Shown piece after piece: positions 1 through 5,418 of a stretch of DNA of 6,285 bases (positions are counted from its first letter, which is position 1; each line of letters begins with the position of its first letter). The stretch is from Eubacterium sp. (lineage in GTDB: Bacteria > Bacillota > Clostridia > Oscillospirales > Acutalibacteraceae). A program made the position numbers and the translations under genes. The stretch lies in NCBI GenBank assembly GCA_029052085.1, contig JAIDJS010000137.1, forward strand, positions 1-6,285, read 5' to 3'. The notes beneath the pieces were generated by a model, which made no database searches, was not told where the DNA came from, and saw only the letters and a program-made list of their open reading frames with translations.

Positions 1-2
1 TA

Positions 3-32
3 ATAATACCATATTATAGAATTGTTAGTCAA
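3..32 (-). promoter_or_regulatory. Possible minus-strand promoter leading out of the window
   Basis: On the minus strand a TTGACT box (27-32) lies 18 bp upstream of a TATTAT box (3-8). The latter is preceded by TGG, an extended -10 feature. It begins just after the pnp terminator, where a promoter for the next minus-strand gene would be expected. That gene lies outside the window, so the call rests on the boxes alone. AT-rich DNA gives such matches by chance. Confidence 0.4.
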
Positions 33-33
33 C

Positions 34-65
34 AAAAAAAGGGAATAGCCTGATGCTATTCCCTT
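34..65 (-). terminator. Intrinsic terminator of pnp
   Basis: Read on the minus strand, an 11-bp perfect stem (AAGGGAATAGC at 65-55 pairing with GCTATTCCCTT at 49-39) closes a 5-nt loop. It runs into seven consecutive T residues (40-34). It starts 16 bp after the pnp stop codon. This is a textbook Rho-independent terminator ending the rpsO-pnp transcript. Confidence 0.93.
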
Positions 66-81
66 AAATATGAATTAAAGC

Positions 82-2274
82 TTATTTTCTGGGACGTCTG
101 TCGCCTTTGAAATCACGGCGCGGCTTTCTCGGAGCCTCGTCAATATCATTTTCAGGTGTCATTCCCTCAAGTTCAATTAAAGCATCTCTTCTTGAAAGAT
201 TGATTCTGCCCTGATCGTCAATTTCAATGCACTTAACAATGATTGAATCGCCGATGTTTACACAATCCTCAACCTTTTCTGTACGCTTAACATCAAGTCT
301 TGAAATATGAACAAGACCTTCCTTGCCCGGAGCAATTTCTACAAATGCGCCGAAGTTCATAACTCTTGTAACAACGCCGTTGTAGAATGCGCCAACCTCA
401 GGATCTGTTGCAATAAGTCTTACAACCTCAAGAGCGCCCTTGCACTTATCAATATCAACACCGCTGATGAATACTCTGCCGTCCTCTTCAATGTTGATTT
501 TAACATCAAATTCAGCCTGGATTTCCTGAATAACCTTGCCGCCCTTGCCGATAACATCACCGATTTTATCCGGATCAATAGAAACAGTAAGCATCTTAGG
601 TGCATATTTTGAAAGCTCCTTGCGAGGCTCGCTGATAACAGGAATCATAATGTCATCAAGAATATAGTTTCTTGCTTTGTTTGTTTTAGCAAAAGCTTCT
701 TTGATAATTTCAGGAGTAAGGCCGTGTACCTTAAGGTCCATCTGAATTGCTGTAATACCCTTCTTTGTACCTGCAACCTTAAAGTCCATATCGCCGTAGA
801 AATCTTCAAGACCCTGGATATCAACCATTGTCATAAAGTCGCCGTAAACGCCGTCATCGCCTGTGATAAGTCCGCAGCTGATACCAGCAACAGGTGCCTT
901 AATCGGAACACCGGCAGCCATAAGGGAAAGTGTTGAGCCGCAGATTGAACCCTGTGATGTTGAACCGTTTGAAGAAAGAACCTCGGATACAACGCGGATG
1001 CAGTATGGAAATTCATCAACTGTCGGAAGAACAGGCACAAGTGCCTTTTCAGCAAGCGCACCGTGACCGATTTCTCTTCTGCCCGGACCTCTGGATGGCT
1101 TGGTTTCGCCAACGCTGTAGCTTGGGAAATTGTAATGATGGATATATCTTTTTTCTGTCTGTTCGTCAAGGCCGTCAAGACGCTGGCAATCGCTCCTCGG
1201 ACCAAGAGTTGTAACAGAAAGAACCTGTGTCTGTCCTCTTGTAAACATACCTGAGCCGTGCGCTCTTGTAAGAAGATCAACCTCTGCGTTAAGCGGACGG
1301 ATTTCGTCAATTCCTCTGCCGTCTACACGTTTATGCTCATCCTTGAGCCAAGCACGAACAACGTGCTTCTGAACAAGATACATAATCTCGTCAAGCTTAG
1401 CCTCATTGCCTTCAAATCTTTCATCAAATTTTTCGTGAACTGCCGCATAAATCGGAAGAAGAGCTTCGTCACGAACAAGCTTGTCGTCTGTATCAAGAGC
1501 CTTTTTAACATCCTCAATGCAGAATGCTTCAATTTCTTCCATAATAGCAGGATCGGGATCTGATGATTCATATTCAAACTTAGGTTTGCCGATTTCATCA
1601 ACAATGCCCTGAATGAATTTAACCATTTTCTTGTTTTCTTCATGACCTGCCATAATGCAGTCAAACATAAGATCATCAGGAATTTCGTTACCGCCTGCTT
1701 CAATCATGGCAACAAGGTCTGCCGTTGAAGCAACGGTAAGTGTTAAATCGGTTTTCTCTCTCTGCTCAAGTGTTGGGTTGAGAACGATTTCGCCATCAAC
1801 AAGACCAACGTTAACAGATGAAATAGGGCCGTCCCATGGAATATCGGAAACAGCAATTGCAGCTGAAACACCGACAGCTGCTGTTACTTCAGGGGAGCAA
1901 TCGGGGTCAACAGACATAACGGTTGCAACAACTGAGCAATCATTTCTTAAATCCTTTGGGAAAAGCGGACGGATCGGTCTGTCTATGCAGCGGCTTGTAA
2001 GGATTGCCTTTTCGCCTGCTCTGCCCTCACGGCGGAGGAATGAGCCCGGGATTCTGCCCACGGAATACATTTTCTCTTCATAATCAACGGAAAGCGGGAA
2101 GAAATCAACGCCCTCTCTTGGCTTTGCGGAAGCTGTTACGGTGCAAAGCACCTCTGTTTCGCCGTAGCGTGCAAGGAAAGCAGCGTTTGCAAGCCCTGCC
2201 ATTTTGCCTGTTTCAAGAACGAATTTGCGTCCTGCAAATTCAGTTTCCCATGTTTTAAAATTTTTGAAAAACAT
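82..2274 (-). CDS. pnp: Polyribonucleotide nucleotidyltransferase (PNPase)
   Basis: A 730-residue PNPase, slightly longer than the usual 700-720. The enzyme is a cytoplasmic trimer that degrades RNA 3' to 5' with phosphate, releasing nucleoside diphosphates, and can also add tails in reverse. Visible domains are a first RNase PH domain (about 10-145, with FFPLSVDYEEKMYSVGRIPG), a helical linker, a second RNase PH domain (about 325-520), a KH domain with the IGKGGK loop at 575-580, and an S1 domain (about 626-696). In the second RNase PH domain, D491 and D497 followed by K499 match E. coli D486, D492 and K494, so the active site looks intact. The tail (716-730) is rich in Arg and Lys, which would suit RNA binding. 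The ATG at 2274 follows an AGAGAGG ribosome binding site (2282-2288) with 7-nt spacing. It lies downstream of rpsO, as in many bacteria, and probably shares its transcript. Confidence 0.98.
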   Translation of the reverse strand: MFFKNFKTWETEFAGRKFVLETGKMAGLANAAFLARYGETEVLCTVTASAKPREGVDFFPLSVDYEEKMYSVGRIPGSFLRREGRAGEKAILTSRCIDRPIRPLFPKDLRNDCSVVATVMSVDPDCSPEVTAAVGVSAAIAVSDIPWDGPISSVNVGLVDGEIVLNPTLEQREKTDLTLTVASTADLVAMIEAGGNEIPDDLMFDCIMAGHEENKKMVKFIQGIVDEIGKPKFEYESSDPDPAIMEEIEAFCIEDVKKALDTDDKLVRDEALLPIYAAVHEKFDERFEGNEAKLDEIMYLVQKHVVRAWLKDEHKRVDGRGIDEIRPLNAEVDLLTRAHGSGMFTRGQTQVLSVTTLGPRSDCQRLDGLDEQTEKRYIHHYNFPSYSVGETKPSRGPGRREIGHGALAEKALVPVLPTVDEFPYCIRVVSEVLSSNGSTSQGSICGSTLSLMAAGVPIKAPVAGISCGLITGDDGVYGDFMTMVDIQGLEDFYGDMDFKVAGTKKGITAIQMDLKVHGLTPEIIKEAFAKTNKARNYILDDIMIPVISEPRKELSKYAPKMLTVSIDPDKIGDVIGKGGKVIQEIQAEFDVKINIEEDGRVFISGVDIDKCKGALEVVRLIATDPEVGAFYNGVVTRVMNFGAFVEIAPGKEGLVHISRLDVKRTEKVEDCVNIGDSIIVKCIEIDDQGRINLSRRDALIELEGMTPENDIDEAPRKPRRDFKGDRRPRK

Positions 2275-2310
2275 AGTTTTACCTCTCTTTAAAATAAATT
2301 TTTATATCAA

Positions 2311-2387
2311 AAGGAGGTGCAATAGTAATAAATTCAGCACACAAATTTGCCTTATATGCTCAATTTACTACTATATTCATCCTCCTT
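2311..2387 (-). promoter_or_regulatory. Long imperfect hairpin in the pnp leader, candidate RNase III site
   Basis: The rpsO-pnp spacer can fold, in the minus-strand RNA, into a long stem. Seven pairs (AAGGAGG, 2387-2381, with CCTCCTT, 2317-2311) are followed by an internal loop of 6 and 4 nt. Then come 13 pairs with one G-U (2374-2362 with 2334-2322), a G-G mismatch, and 4 pairs (AGCA/TGCT, 2360-2357 with 2339-2336) closing a 17-nt loop. In E. coli the pnp leader forms a double-stranded region cut by RNase III, after which PNPase represses its own mRNA. The same logic here is inference from position and shape. The hairpin ends about 22 nt before the pnp ribosome binding site. It lacks a U-tract typical of a terminator. 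Confidence 0.65.
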
Positions 2388-2405
2388 CAGATTGCTTTAA
2401 TGATG

Positions 2406-2435
2406 AAAAGCAGACGATAGCTTCCTATCGTCTGC
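2406..2435 (-). terminator. Stem-loop terminator after rpsO
   Basis: On the minus strand a perfect 11-bp stem (GCAGACGATAG at 2435-2425 and CTATCGTCTGC at 2420-2410) closes a GAAG tetraloop. It is followed by TTTTC and further AT-rich sequence. It lies 10 bp after the end of the rpsO frame. The U-tract is short, so termination is probably partial, letting some polymerase continue into pnp. I see no clear pnp promoter in the spacer, which favours read-through. It would also protect the 3' end of rpsO mRNA. Confidence 0.8.
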
Positions 2436-2445
2436 CTTGTTCGCA

Positions 2446-2721
2446 TTATCTGTCAAGAGTATCACGGATACCAAGCTTTGCGATAAGTGCACGGTATCTT
2501 TCAATATCGCTCTTGTAAAGGTAAGCAAGAAGATTTCTTCTGTGACCTACCATTTTAAGAAGACCTCTGCGTGAATGATTGTCTTTCTTATGAATCTTAA
2601 GATGAGCTGTAAGCTCGTTAATTCTTGTTGTAAGAACGGCAATCTGAACTTAAGGGGATCCTGTGTCGCCCTCGTGAGTTGCGTAATCAGCGATGATAGC
2701 CTGCTTTTCTGCCTGTGTCAT
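2446..2721 (-). pseudogene. rpsO: 30S ribosomal protein S15 gene with an in-frame TAA at codon 24
   Basis: S15 is a primary-binding protein of the 30S subunit that holds a 16S rRNA three-way junction (helices 20-22) and later contacts 23S rRNA. The frame starts at ATG 2721, preceded by GAGGTG (2728-2733) with 6-nt spacing. It begins MTQAEKQAIIADYATHEGDT, then GSP, then TAA at 2652-2650. The same frame continues without gap to a second TAA at 2448-2446. It gives a typical S15 body: [17 protein letters not shown], then [20 protein letters not shown], ending LGIRDTLDR. The full frame is 92 codons including the stop, close to the usual 88-90 residues. The stop replaces Glu of the family motif GSPEVQIA, so one base change (GAA to TAA, plus-strand C to A at 2652) explains it. 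The 23-residue product would lack all the RNA-binding residues. A sequencing error is as likely as a real mutation. Confidence 0.93.
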
Positions 2722-2727
2722 ATTTTT

Positions 2728-2733
2728 CACCTC
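2728..2733 (-). promoter_or_regulatory. Ribosome binding site of rpsO
   Basis: GAGGTG on the minus strand lies 6 nt upstream of the ATG at 2721-2719. It fixes the S15 start and shows that the translation signals of the interrupted gene are still intact. Confidence 0.85.
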
Positions 2734-2770
2734 ATTTAATATATTTTGCCGAACCGCGAAAAACTAAGAA

Positions 2771-2825
2771 ACGGGACAGGTGAATGCCTGATAGGCTTAC
2801 CCCCGTAACTGAGTAAATCGTTTAC
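2771..2825 (-). promoter_or_regulatory. Structured rpsO leader, candidate S15 autoregulatory RNA
   Basis: The minus-strand leader of rpsO is compactly foldable. A small hairpin (GTAAA, 3-nt loop, TTTAC; 2825-2813) comes first. Next is a nested element: ACGGG (2806-2802) with CCCGT (2775-2771), GGT (2801-2799) with ACC (2781-2779), and an inner GCCT/AGGC stem (2796-2793 with 2789-2786) closed by ATC. S15 is known to repress its own mRNA through leader RNAs that differ in shape between bacterial groups but imitate its 16S site. This element is in the right place for such a role. I cannot match it to a named family, and no terminator or ribosome-binding-site occlusion is obvious. Confidence 0.5.
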
Positions 2826-2834
2826 AGCGATAGA

Positions 2835-2863
2835 ATTATAGCATATAAATTATTGTTTGTAAA
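2835..2863 (-). promoter_or_regulatory. Sigma-A promoter of the rpsO-pnp unit
   Basis: On the minus strand TTTACA (2863-2858) and a perfect TATAAT (2840-2835) are separated by exactly 17 bp. TGC precedes the -10 box, giving an extended -10 motif. Transcription should begin near 2828, giving a leader of about 107 nt before the rpsO start. This is the strongest promoter in the window, as expected for a ribosomal protein gene. Confidence 0.88.
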
Positions 2864-2887
2864 GGAAAAAATTTTATGTGTCGCAGC

Positions 2888-2964
2888 AACGGAGTTATAT
2901 TTTTTAATAATAATACTCCATATAGAGCATTTTGTCAACCCCAAACGGAGCATTTGTATAAAAT
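2888..2964 (+). promoter_or_regulatory. Control region of the Xre pair: weak promoter and repeated motifs
   Basis: A TTGTCA box (2932-2937) lies 19 bp before TATAAA (2957-2962), a loose sigma-A promoter for the Xre genes. Around it, AACGGAG occurs at 2888-2894 and 2944-2950. GAGCATTTTGT (2925-2935) recurs as GAGCATTTGT (2948-2957), 23 bp apart and flanking the promoter spacer. GGAGT (2891-2895) is inverted as ACTCC (2915-2919). Such repeats could be operators for the adjacent Xre proteins, a common autoregulatory layout, but this is inference. The region adjoins the divergent rpsO promoter. Confidence 0.4.
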
Positions 2965-2980
2965 AGTGTTGGTGATTAAT

Positions 2981-3199
2981 ATGGAAACAAGATTAAGAAA
3001 TTTAAGAGAAGATAATGATTTAACACAGGGGCAGTGTGCCAATATTGCTTTTATATCAAAAAATTCATATATCAGATATGAAAAAGGCGAAAGGATACCT
3101 CCCTTGGATACAGTTAAACTGTTTGCTGAATATTACAATGTATCAATTGATTATATTGCTATGCTTACAGATGAAAGCAGTCCATATCCAAAACGGTAG
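2981..3199 (+). CDS. Small Xre-family helix-turn-helix transcriptional regulator (first of a tandem pair)
   Basis: A 72-residue protein that is almost entirely one HTH_3/Cro-C1 DNA-binding domain (about 5-58): RLRNLREDNDLTQ, then a helix-turn-helix, YIRYEKGERIPPLDT, and AEYYNVSIDYI. It has no sensor or dimerisation domain. The recognition-helix region (AFISKNSYIRYEKG) lacks the common LGIS turn, which is slightly unusual. The chosen ATG at 2981 is where homology begins. The frame is open back to an ATG at 2876, but that adds 35 residues unlike the family that would run through the promoter-like boxes, and 2876 has no ribosome binding site. The 2981 start has only a weak GGTGAT at 2971-2976. 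The target is unknown; autoregulation is likely for this family. Confidence 0.85.
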   Translation: METRLRNLREDNDLTQGQCANIAFISKNSYIRYEKGERIPPLDTVKLFAEYYNVSIDYIAMLTDESSPYPKR

Positions 3200-3201
3200 A
3201 A

Positions 3202-3208
3202 AAGGAGA
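3202..3208 (+). promoter_or_regulatory. Ribosome binding site that sets a TTG start
   Basis: AAGGAGA directly after the stop codon of the first Xre gene, 6 nt before TTG at 3215. It is the best-placed signal for the second Xre gene and the main argument for a TTG start there. Confidence 0.75.
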
Positions 3209-3214
3209 AGTATT

Positions 3215-3430
3215 TTGTATTTTCAAAGACTTCGTGATTTAAGAGAAGATAAGGATATGAAGCAAACCGATGTTGCAGAAATTCTTGGAATAAAGCAAAC
3301 GGTTTATTCCCGTTATGAAAGAGGTTATCAGAATATTCCGATTGAACATTTGCTTGTCCTTGCCGATTATTACAACGTTTCAACAGACTATATTTTTGGC
3401 AGAACGAATAATCCCAAAATATATGAATGA
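3215..3430 (+). CDS. Small Xre-family helix-turn-helix transcriptional regulator (second of a tandem pair)
   Basis: A 71-residue protein consisting of a single Xre/Cro-C1 domain: RLRDLREDKDMKQTDVAEIL, then GIKQTVYSRYERG, and ADYYNVSTDYIFGRT. A gapless comparison with the preceding gene gives about 27 identities in 58 positions, so the two are tandem paralogs. The start is a TTG at 3215, chosen because AAAGGAGA (3201-3208) lies 6-7 nt upstream and the homology begins there; no ATG lies near that position. The 15-bp gap to the first gene indicates a shared transcript. It differs from its partner mainly in the recognition helix, so the two may bind different sites. Its target is unknown. Confidence 0.87.
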   Translation: MYFQRLRDLREDKDMKQTDVAEILGIKQTVYSRYERGYQNIPIEHLLVLADYYNVSTDYIFGRTNNPKIYE

Positions 3431-3483
3431 TAATATTGATAATTCATTCTATATTTGTTATTATTTAACAAAGGTGTGAGAAG

Positions 3484-4128
3484 ATGAACTGGAAAAAAAT
3501 CAGAAAAAGAACGGAATATGATGCTTACAAGCGTTCAAGAGCGGAAAGTTTTGAACTGCTTAATAAGAATTATTGCGAAAAGGGAGCAACTGTTTTAGCA
3601 GGAGATTCCATAACAGAGGGTTTTACACATACAGAGCTTTTTGCAGCATATACAGCAGAAACAGGCATTCCTGTTTATAACAGAGGCATCAGCGGAGATA
3701 CGAGCGACAGACTGCTTGAACGCCTTGAAAAAACCATTCTGAATATAAAGCCGAAAAATCTGGTTTTGCTTATAGGCACGAATGATTTAGGTATTGGTGC
3801 GGATGCTGATTTTACTGCTGAACATGTTGAAAAGATCATTGAACAGTCCCAAAAAAGATGCAAAAATATAAATATTATTCTTGAAAGTGTTTATCCTGTT
3901 AATCCCAAAGTAAATAAACAGGGAAGACGAAATAACAAAGCGATATCGCTGATTAATGAAAAGATAAAGGCTGTTGCCGAAAAGCAGAAAATCACATTTC
4001 TGGATTTAACGGATAAGCTTGCAGATGAAAACGGCTTGTTTAAAGCAGAATATACATATGACGGTCTTCATGCAAACGCAAAAGCATACGAAGTTATAAC
4101 AAAGGCGGTTTTACCGTTATTAAAGTAA
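3484..4128 (+). CDS. SGNH/GDSL-family hydrolase (esterase, lipase or deacetylase type)
   Basis: A 214-residue single-domain SGNH hydrolase. The conserved blocks are all present: block I GDSITEG with the nucleophile S42, block II RGISGDTS with G71, block III GTND with N100, and block V DGLH with D193 and H196. The catalytic triad and oxyanion-hole residues are therefore complete. The family cleaves esters, thioesters or acetyl groups on lipids, sugars and glycans. The substrate cannot be read from sequence; the layout resembles PAF-acetylhydrolase-like and sialate-esterase-like members. The N-terminus is charged, with no signal peptide or membrane segment, so it is probably cytoplasmic. AAAGGTG (3470-3476) precedes the ATG by 7 nt. 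The gene lies 53 bp after the Xre pair and 12 bp before obg, so it probably shares the obg transcript, though no functional link is known. Confidence 0.92.
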   Translation: MNWKKIRKRTEYDAYKRSRAESFELLNKNYCEKGATVLAGDSITEGFTHTELFAAYTAETGIPVYNRGISGDTSDRLLERLEKTILNIKPKNLVLLIGTNDLGIGADADFTAEHVEKIIEQSQKRCKNINIILESVYPVNPKVNKQGRRNNKAISLINEKIKAVAEKQKITFLDLTDKLADENGLFKAEYTYDGLHANAKAYEVITKAVLPLLK

Positions 4129-4131
4129 GGA
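4126..4131 (+). promoter_or_regulatory. Ribosome binding site of obg overlapping the upstream stop codon
   Basis: TAAGGA includes the TAA stop of the hydrolase gene and lies 9 nt before the obg ATG. Ribosomes ending on the hydrolase would cover this site, which suggests translational coupling. Confidence 0.6.
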
Positions 4132-4140
4132 ATAAAGAAA

Positions 4141-5412
4141 ATGTTTGTAGATATAGCTAAAATAAAAATTAAGGCGGGCGACGGCGGTGCAGGTGCAGTT
4201 GCCTTTCATCGCGAAAAATATGTTGCAGCAGGCGGTCCTGACGGCGGAGACGGCGGCAAAGGCGGCGATGTTGTTTTTGTTGTTGATGATAATCTTGCTA
4301 CGCTTGCAGATTTCAGATATAAACGCAAATATGCAGCTAAAAACGGTTTGCCGGGTGAGGGCGGAAAGCGCCATGGAAAGAACGGCGAAAGCCTTGAAAT
4401 CCGTGTTCCGAGAGGAACCGTTATAAAAGAAGCAAACAGCGGTGCTGTTATGGCTGATATGAGCAAAACAGAGCGTTTTATTGCTGCCCACGGCGGTAAA
4501 GGCGGCTGGGGAAATCAGCATTTTGCAACCCCTACAAGGCAGGTTCCGAGGTTTTCCAAACCGGGTATCCCCGGCGAGGAATGGGAGGTCAGCCTTGAAC
4601 TGAAGCTTCTTGCCGATGTAGGGCTTTTAGGTTATCCGTCTGTCGGAAAATCAAGTCTGATTTCCGTAGTTTCGGAAGCGAAGCCCAAAATCGGGGATTA
4701 TCATTTTACAACGCTTGTTCCGAACCTTGGTGTTGTTTATATGGGCGAGGGTAATTCCTTTGTTATTGCAGATATCCCGGGGTTAATCGAGGGTGCAAGC
4801 GAGGGTATCGGCTTGGGTCATGAATTTTTAAAGCATGTTGAGCGCTGCCGTCTTCTTGTTCATATTGTTGATGTAAGCGGTCATGAGGGCAGAGATCCGA
4901 AGGAGGATTTTGCCCGTATCAATGAAGAGCTTGTTAAATTCAATCCTGAGCTGGCAGACAGACCGCAGATTGTTGCCGGAAATAAAATTGATATGGCAGA
5001 GCCGGAACAGATTGAAGAATTCAAAAGCTGGGTAGAGGCACAGGGCTATGAGTATTACTCTATCTGCGCTCCGATTCTGGAGGGTACAAAGGAGCTTATG
5101 AATTCCGTTTGGAATAAGCTTCAGACGCTTCCGCCGATTAAGGAATATGAGGCAGAGGAAATCCCGGTTGAAAGCCTTATCAGAAAGGATGACGGCTTTA
5201 AAATTACGCAGCCTGAAGAAGGTATGTTTGTTGTTGAAGCAGGCTGGTTTCCAAGGGTACTCCGCGGAATTGATGTTGAAGATTATGAAAGCCTGCAGTA
5301 TATGCAGCGTGTGCTTGAAAAAAGCGGCGTTTTTGATGCACTGCGTGAACAGGGAATACAGGAGGGCGACACGGTTTCAATTTATGATATTGAATTTGAA
5401 TATGTGCCGTAA
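4141..5412 (+). CDS. obg: GTPase Obg (CgtA/ObgE), 50S ribosome assembly factor
   Basis: A 423-residue protein with the full Firmicutes Obg layout. The glycine-rich Obg fold occupies about 2-157 (repeated GGxGG, PTRQVPRF at 131-138). The G domain runs about 158-332: G1 GYPSVGKSS (164-172), G2 TTLVPNLG (190-197), G3 DIPG (211-214), G4 NKID (281-284) and G5 SICAP (307-311). The C-terminal OCT domain covers about 342-423. Obg binds GTP, acts late in 50S subunit assembly at the peptidyl-transferase region and links growth to (p)ppGpp; it is usually essential. G5 is SICAP rather than the usual SAxT type, a mild variation. In many bacteria obg follows rplU-rpmA; here it follows an SGNH hydrolase and is followed directly by mrnC. 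The start fits the conserved MFVD N-terminus. Confidence 0.98.
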   Translation: MFVDIAKIKIKAGDGGAGAVAFHREKYVAAGGPDGGDGGKGGDVVFVVDDNLATLADFRYKRKYAAKNGLPGEGGKRHGKNGESLEIRVPRGTVIKEANSGAVMADMSKTERFIAAHGGKGGWGNQHFATPTRQVPRFSKPGIPGEEWEVSLELKLLADVGLLGYPSVGKSSLISVVSEAKPKIGDYHFTTLVPNLGVVYMGEGNSFVIADIPGLIEGASEGIGLGHEFLKHVERCRLLVHIVDVSGHEGRDPKEDFARINEELVKFNPELADRPQIVAGNKIDMAEPEQIEEFKSWVEAQGYEYYSICAPILEGTKELMNSVWNKLQTLPPIKEYEAEEIPVESLIRKDDGFKITQPEEGMFVVEAGWFPRVLRGIDVEDYESLQYMQRVLEKSGVFDALREQGIQEGDTVSIYDIEFEYVP

Positions 5413-5418
5413 TGCTTT

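Noticed and set aside
831..1310. Long open frames in other phases and on the opposite strand inside pnp (also 1655-2083 on the plus strand)
   Set aside because: They are shadows of the real pnp frame, with no ribosome binding sites or recognisable domains.
2363..2387. AAGGAGG followed at once by ATG on the minus strand in the pnp leader, as a leader peptide
   Set aside because: There is no spacing between the site and the ATG, and the frame is only six codons long.
82..2721. Alternative genetic code with TAA read as an amino acid
   Set aside because: TAA is the natural stop of pnp, rpsO itself, the hydrolase, obg, mrnC and the membrane-protein gene, each at the expected family length where this can be judged.
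2876..2980. Upstream ATG (2876) extending the first Xre protein by 35 residues
   Set aside because: The extra residues do not resemble the family, the ATG has no ribosome binding site, and the stretch holds the promoter-like boxes.
2981..3430. Toxin-antitoxin system involving the two Xre genes
   Set aside because: Both proteins are pure DNA-binding domains, and the next gene is a hydrolase with its own ribosome binding site 53 bp away; no toxin-like protein is present.
3436..3464. TTGATA, 17-bp spacer, TATTAT before the SGNH hydrolase, a near-consensus promoter
   Set aside because: Transcription would begin near 3471, inside the ribosome binding site (3470-3476). Either it gives a poorly translated RNA or it is a chance match in AT-rich DNA.
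4120..4521. Minus-strand open frame antisense to obg
   Set aside because: It is a by-product of the glycine-rich Obg coding sequence, with no support of its own.
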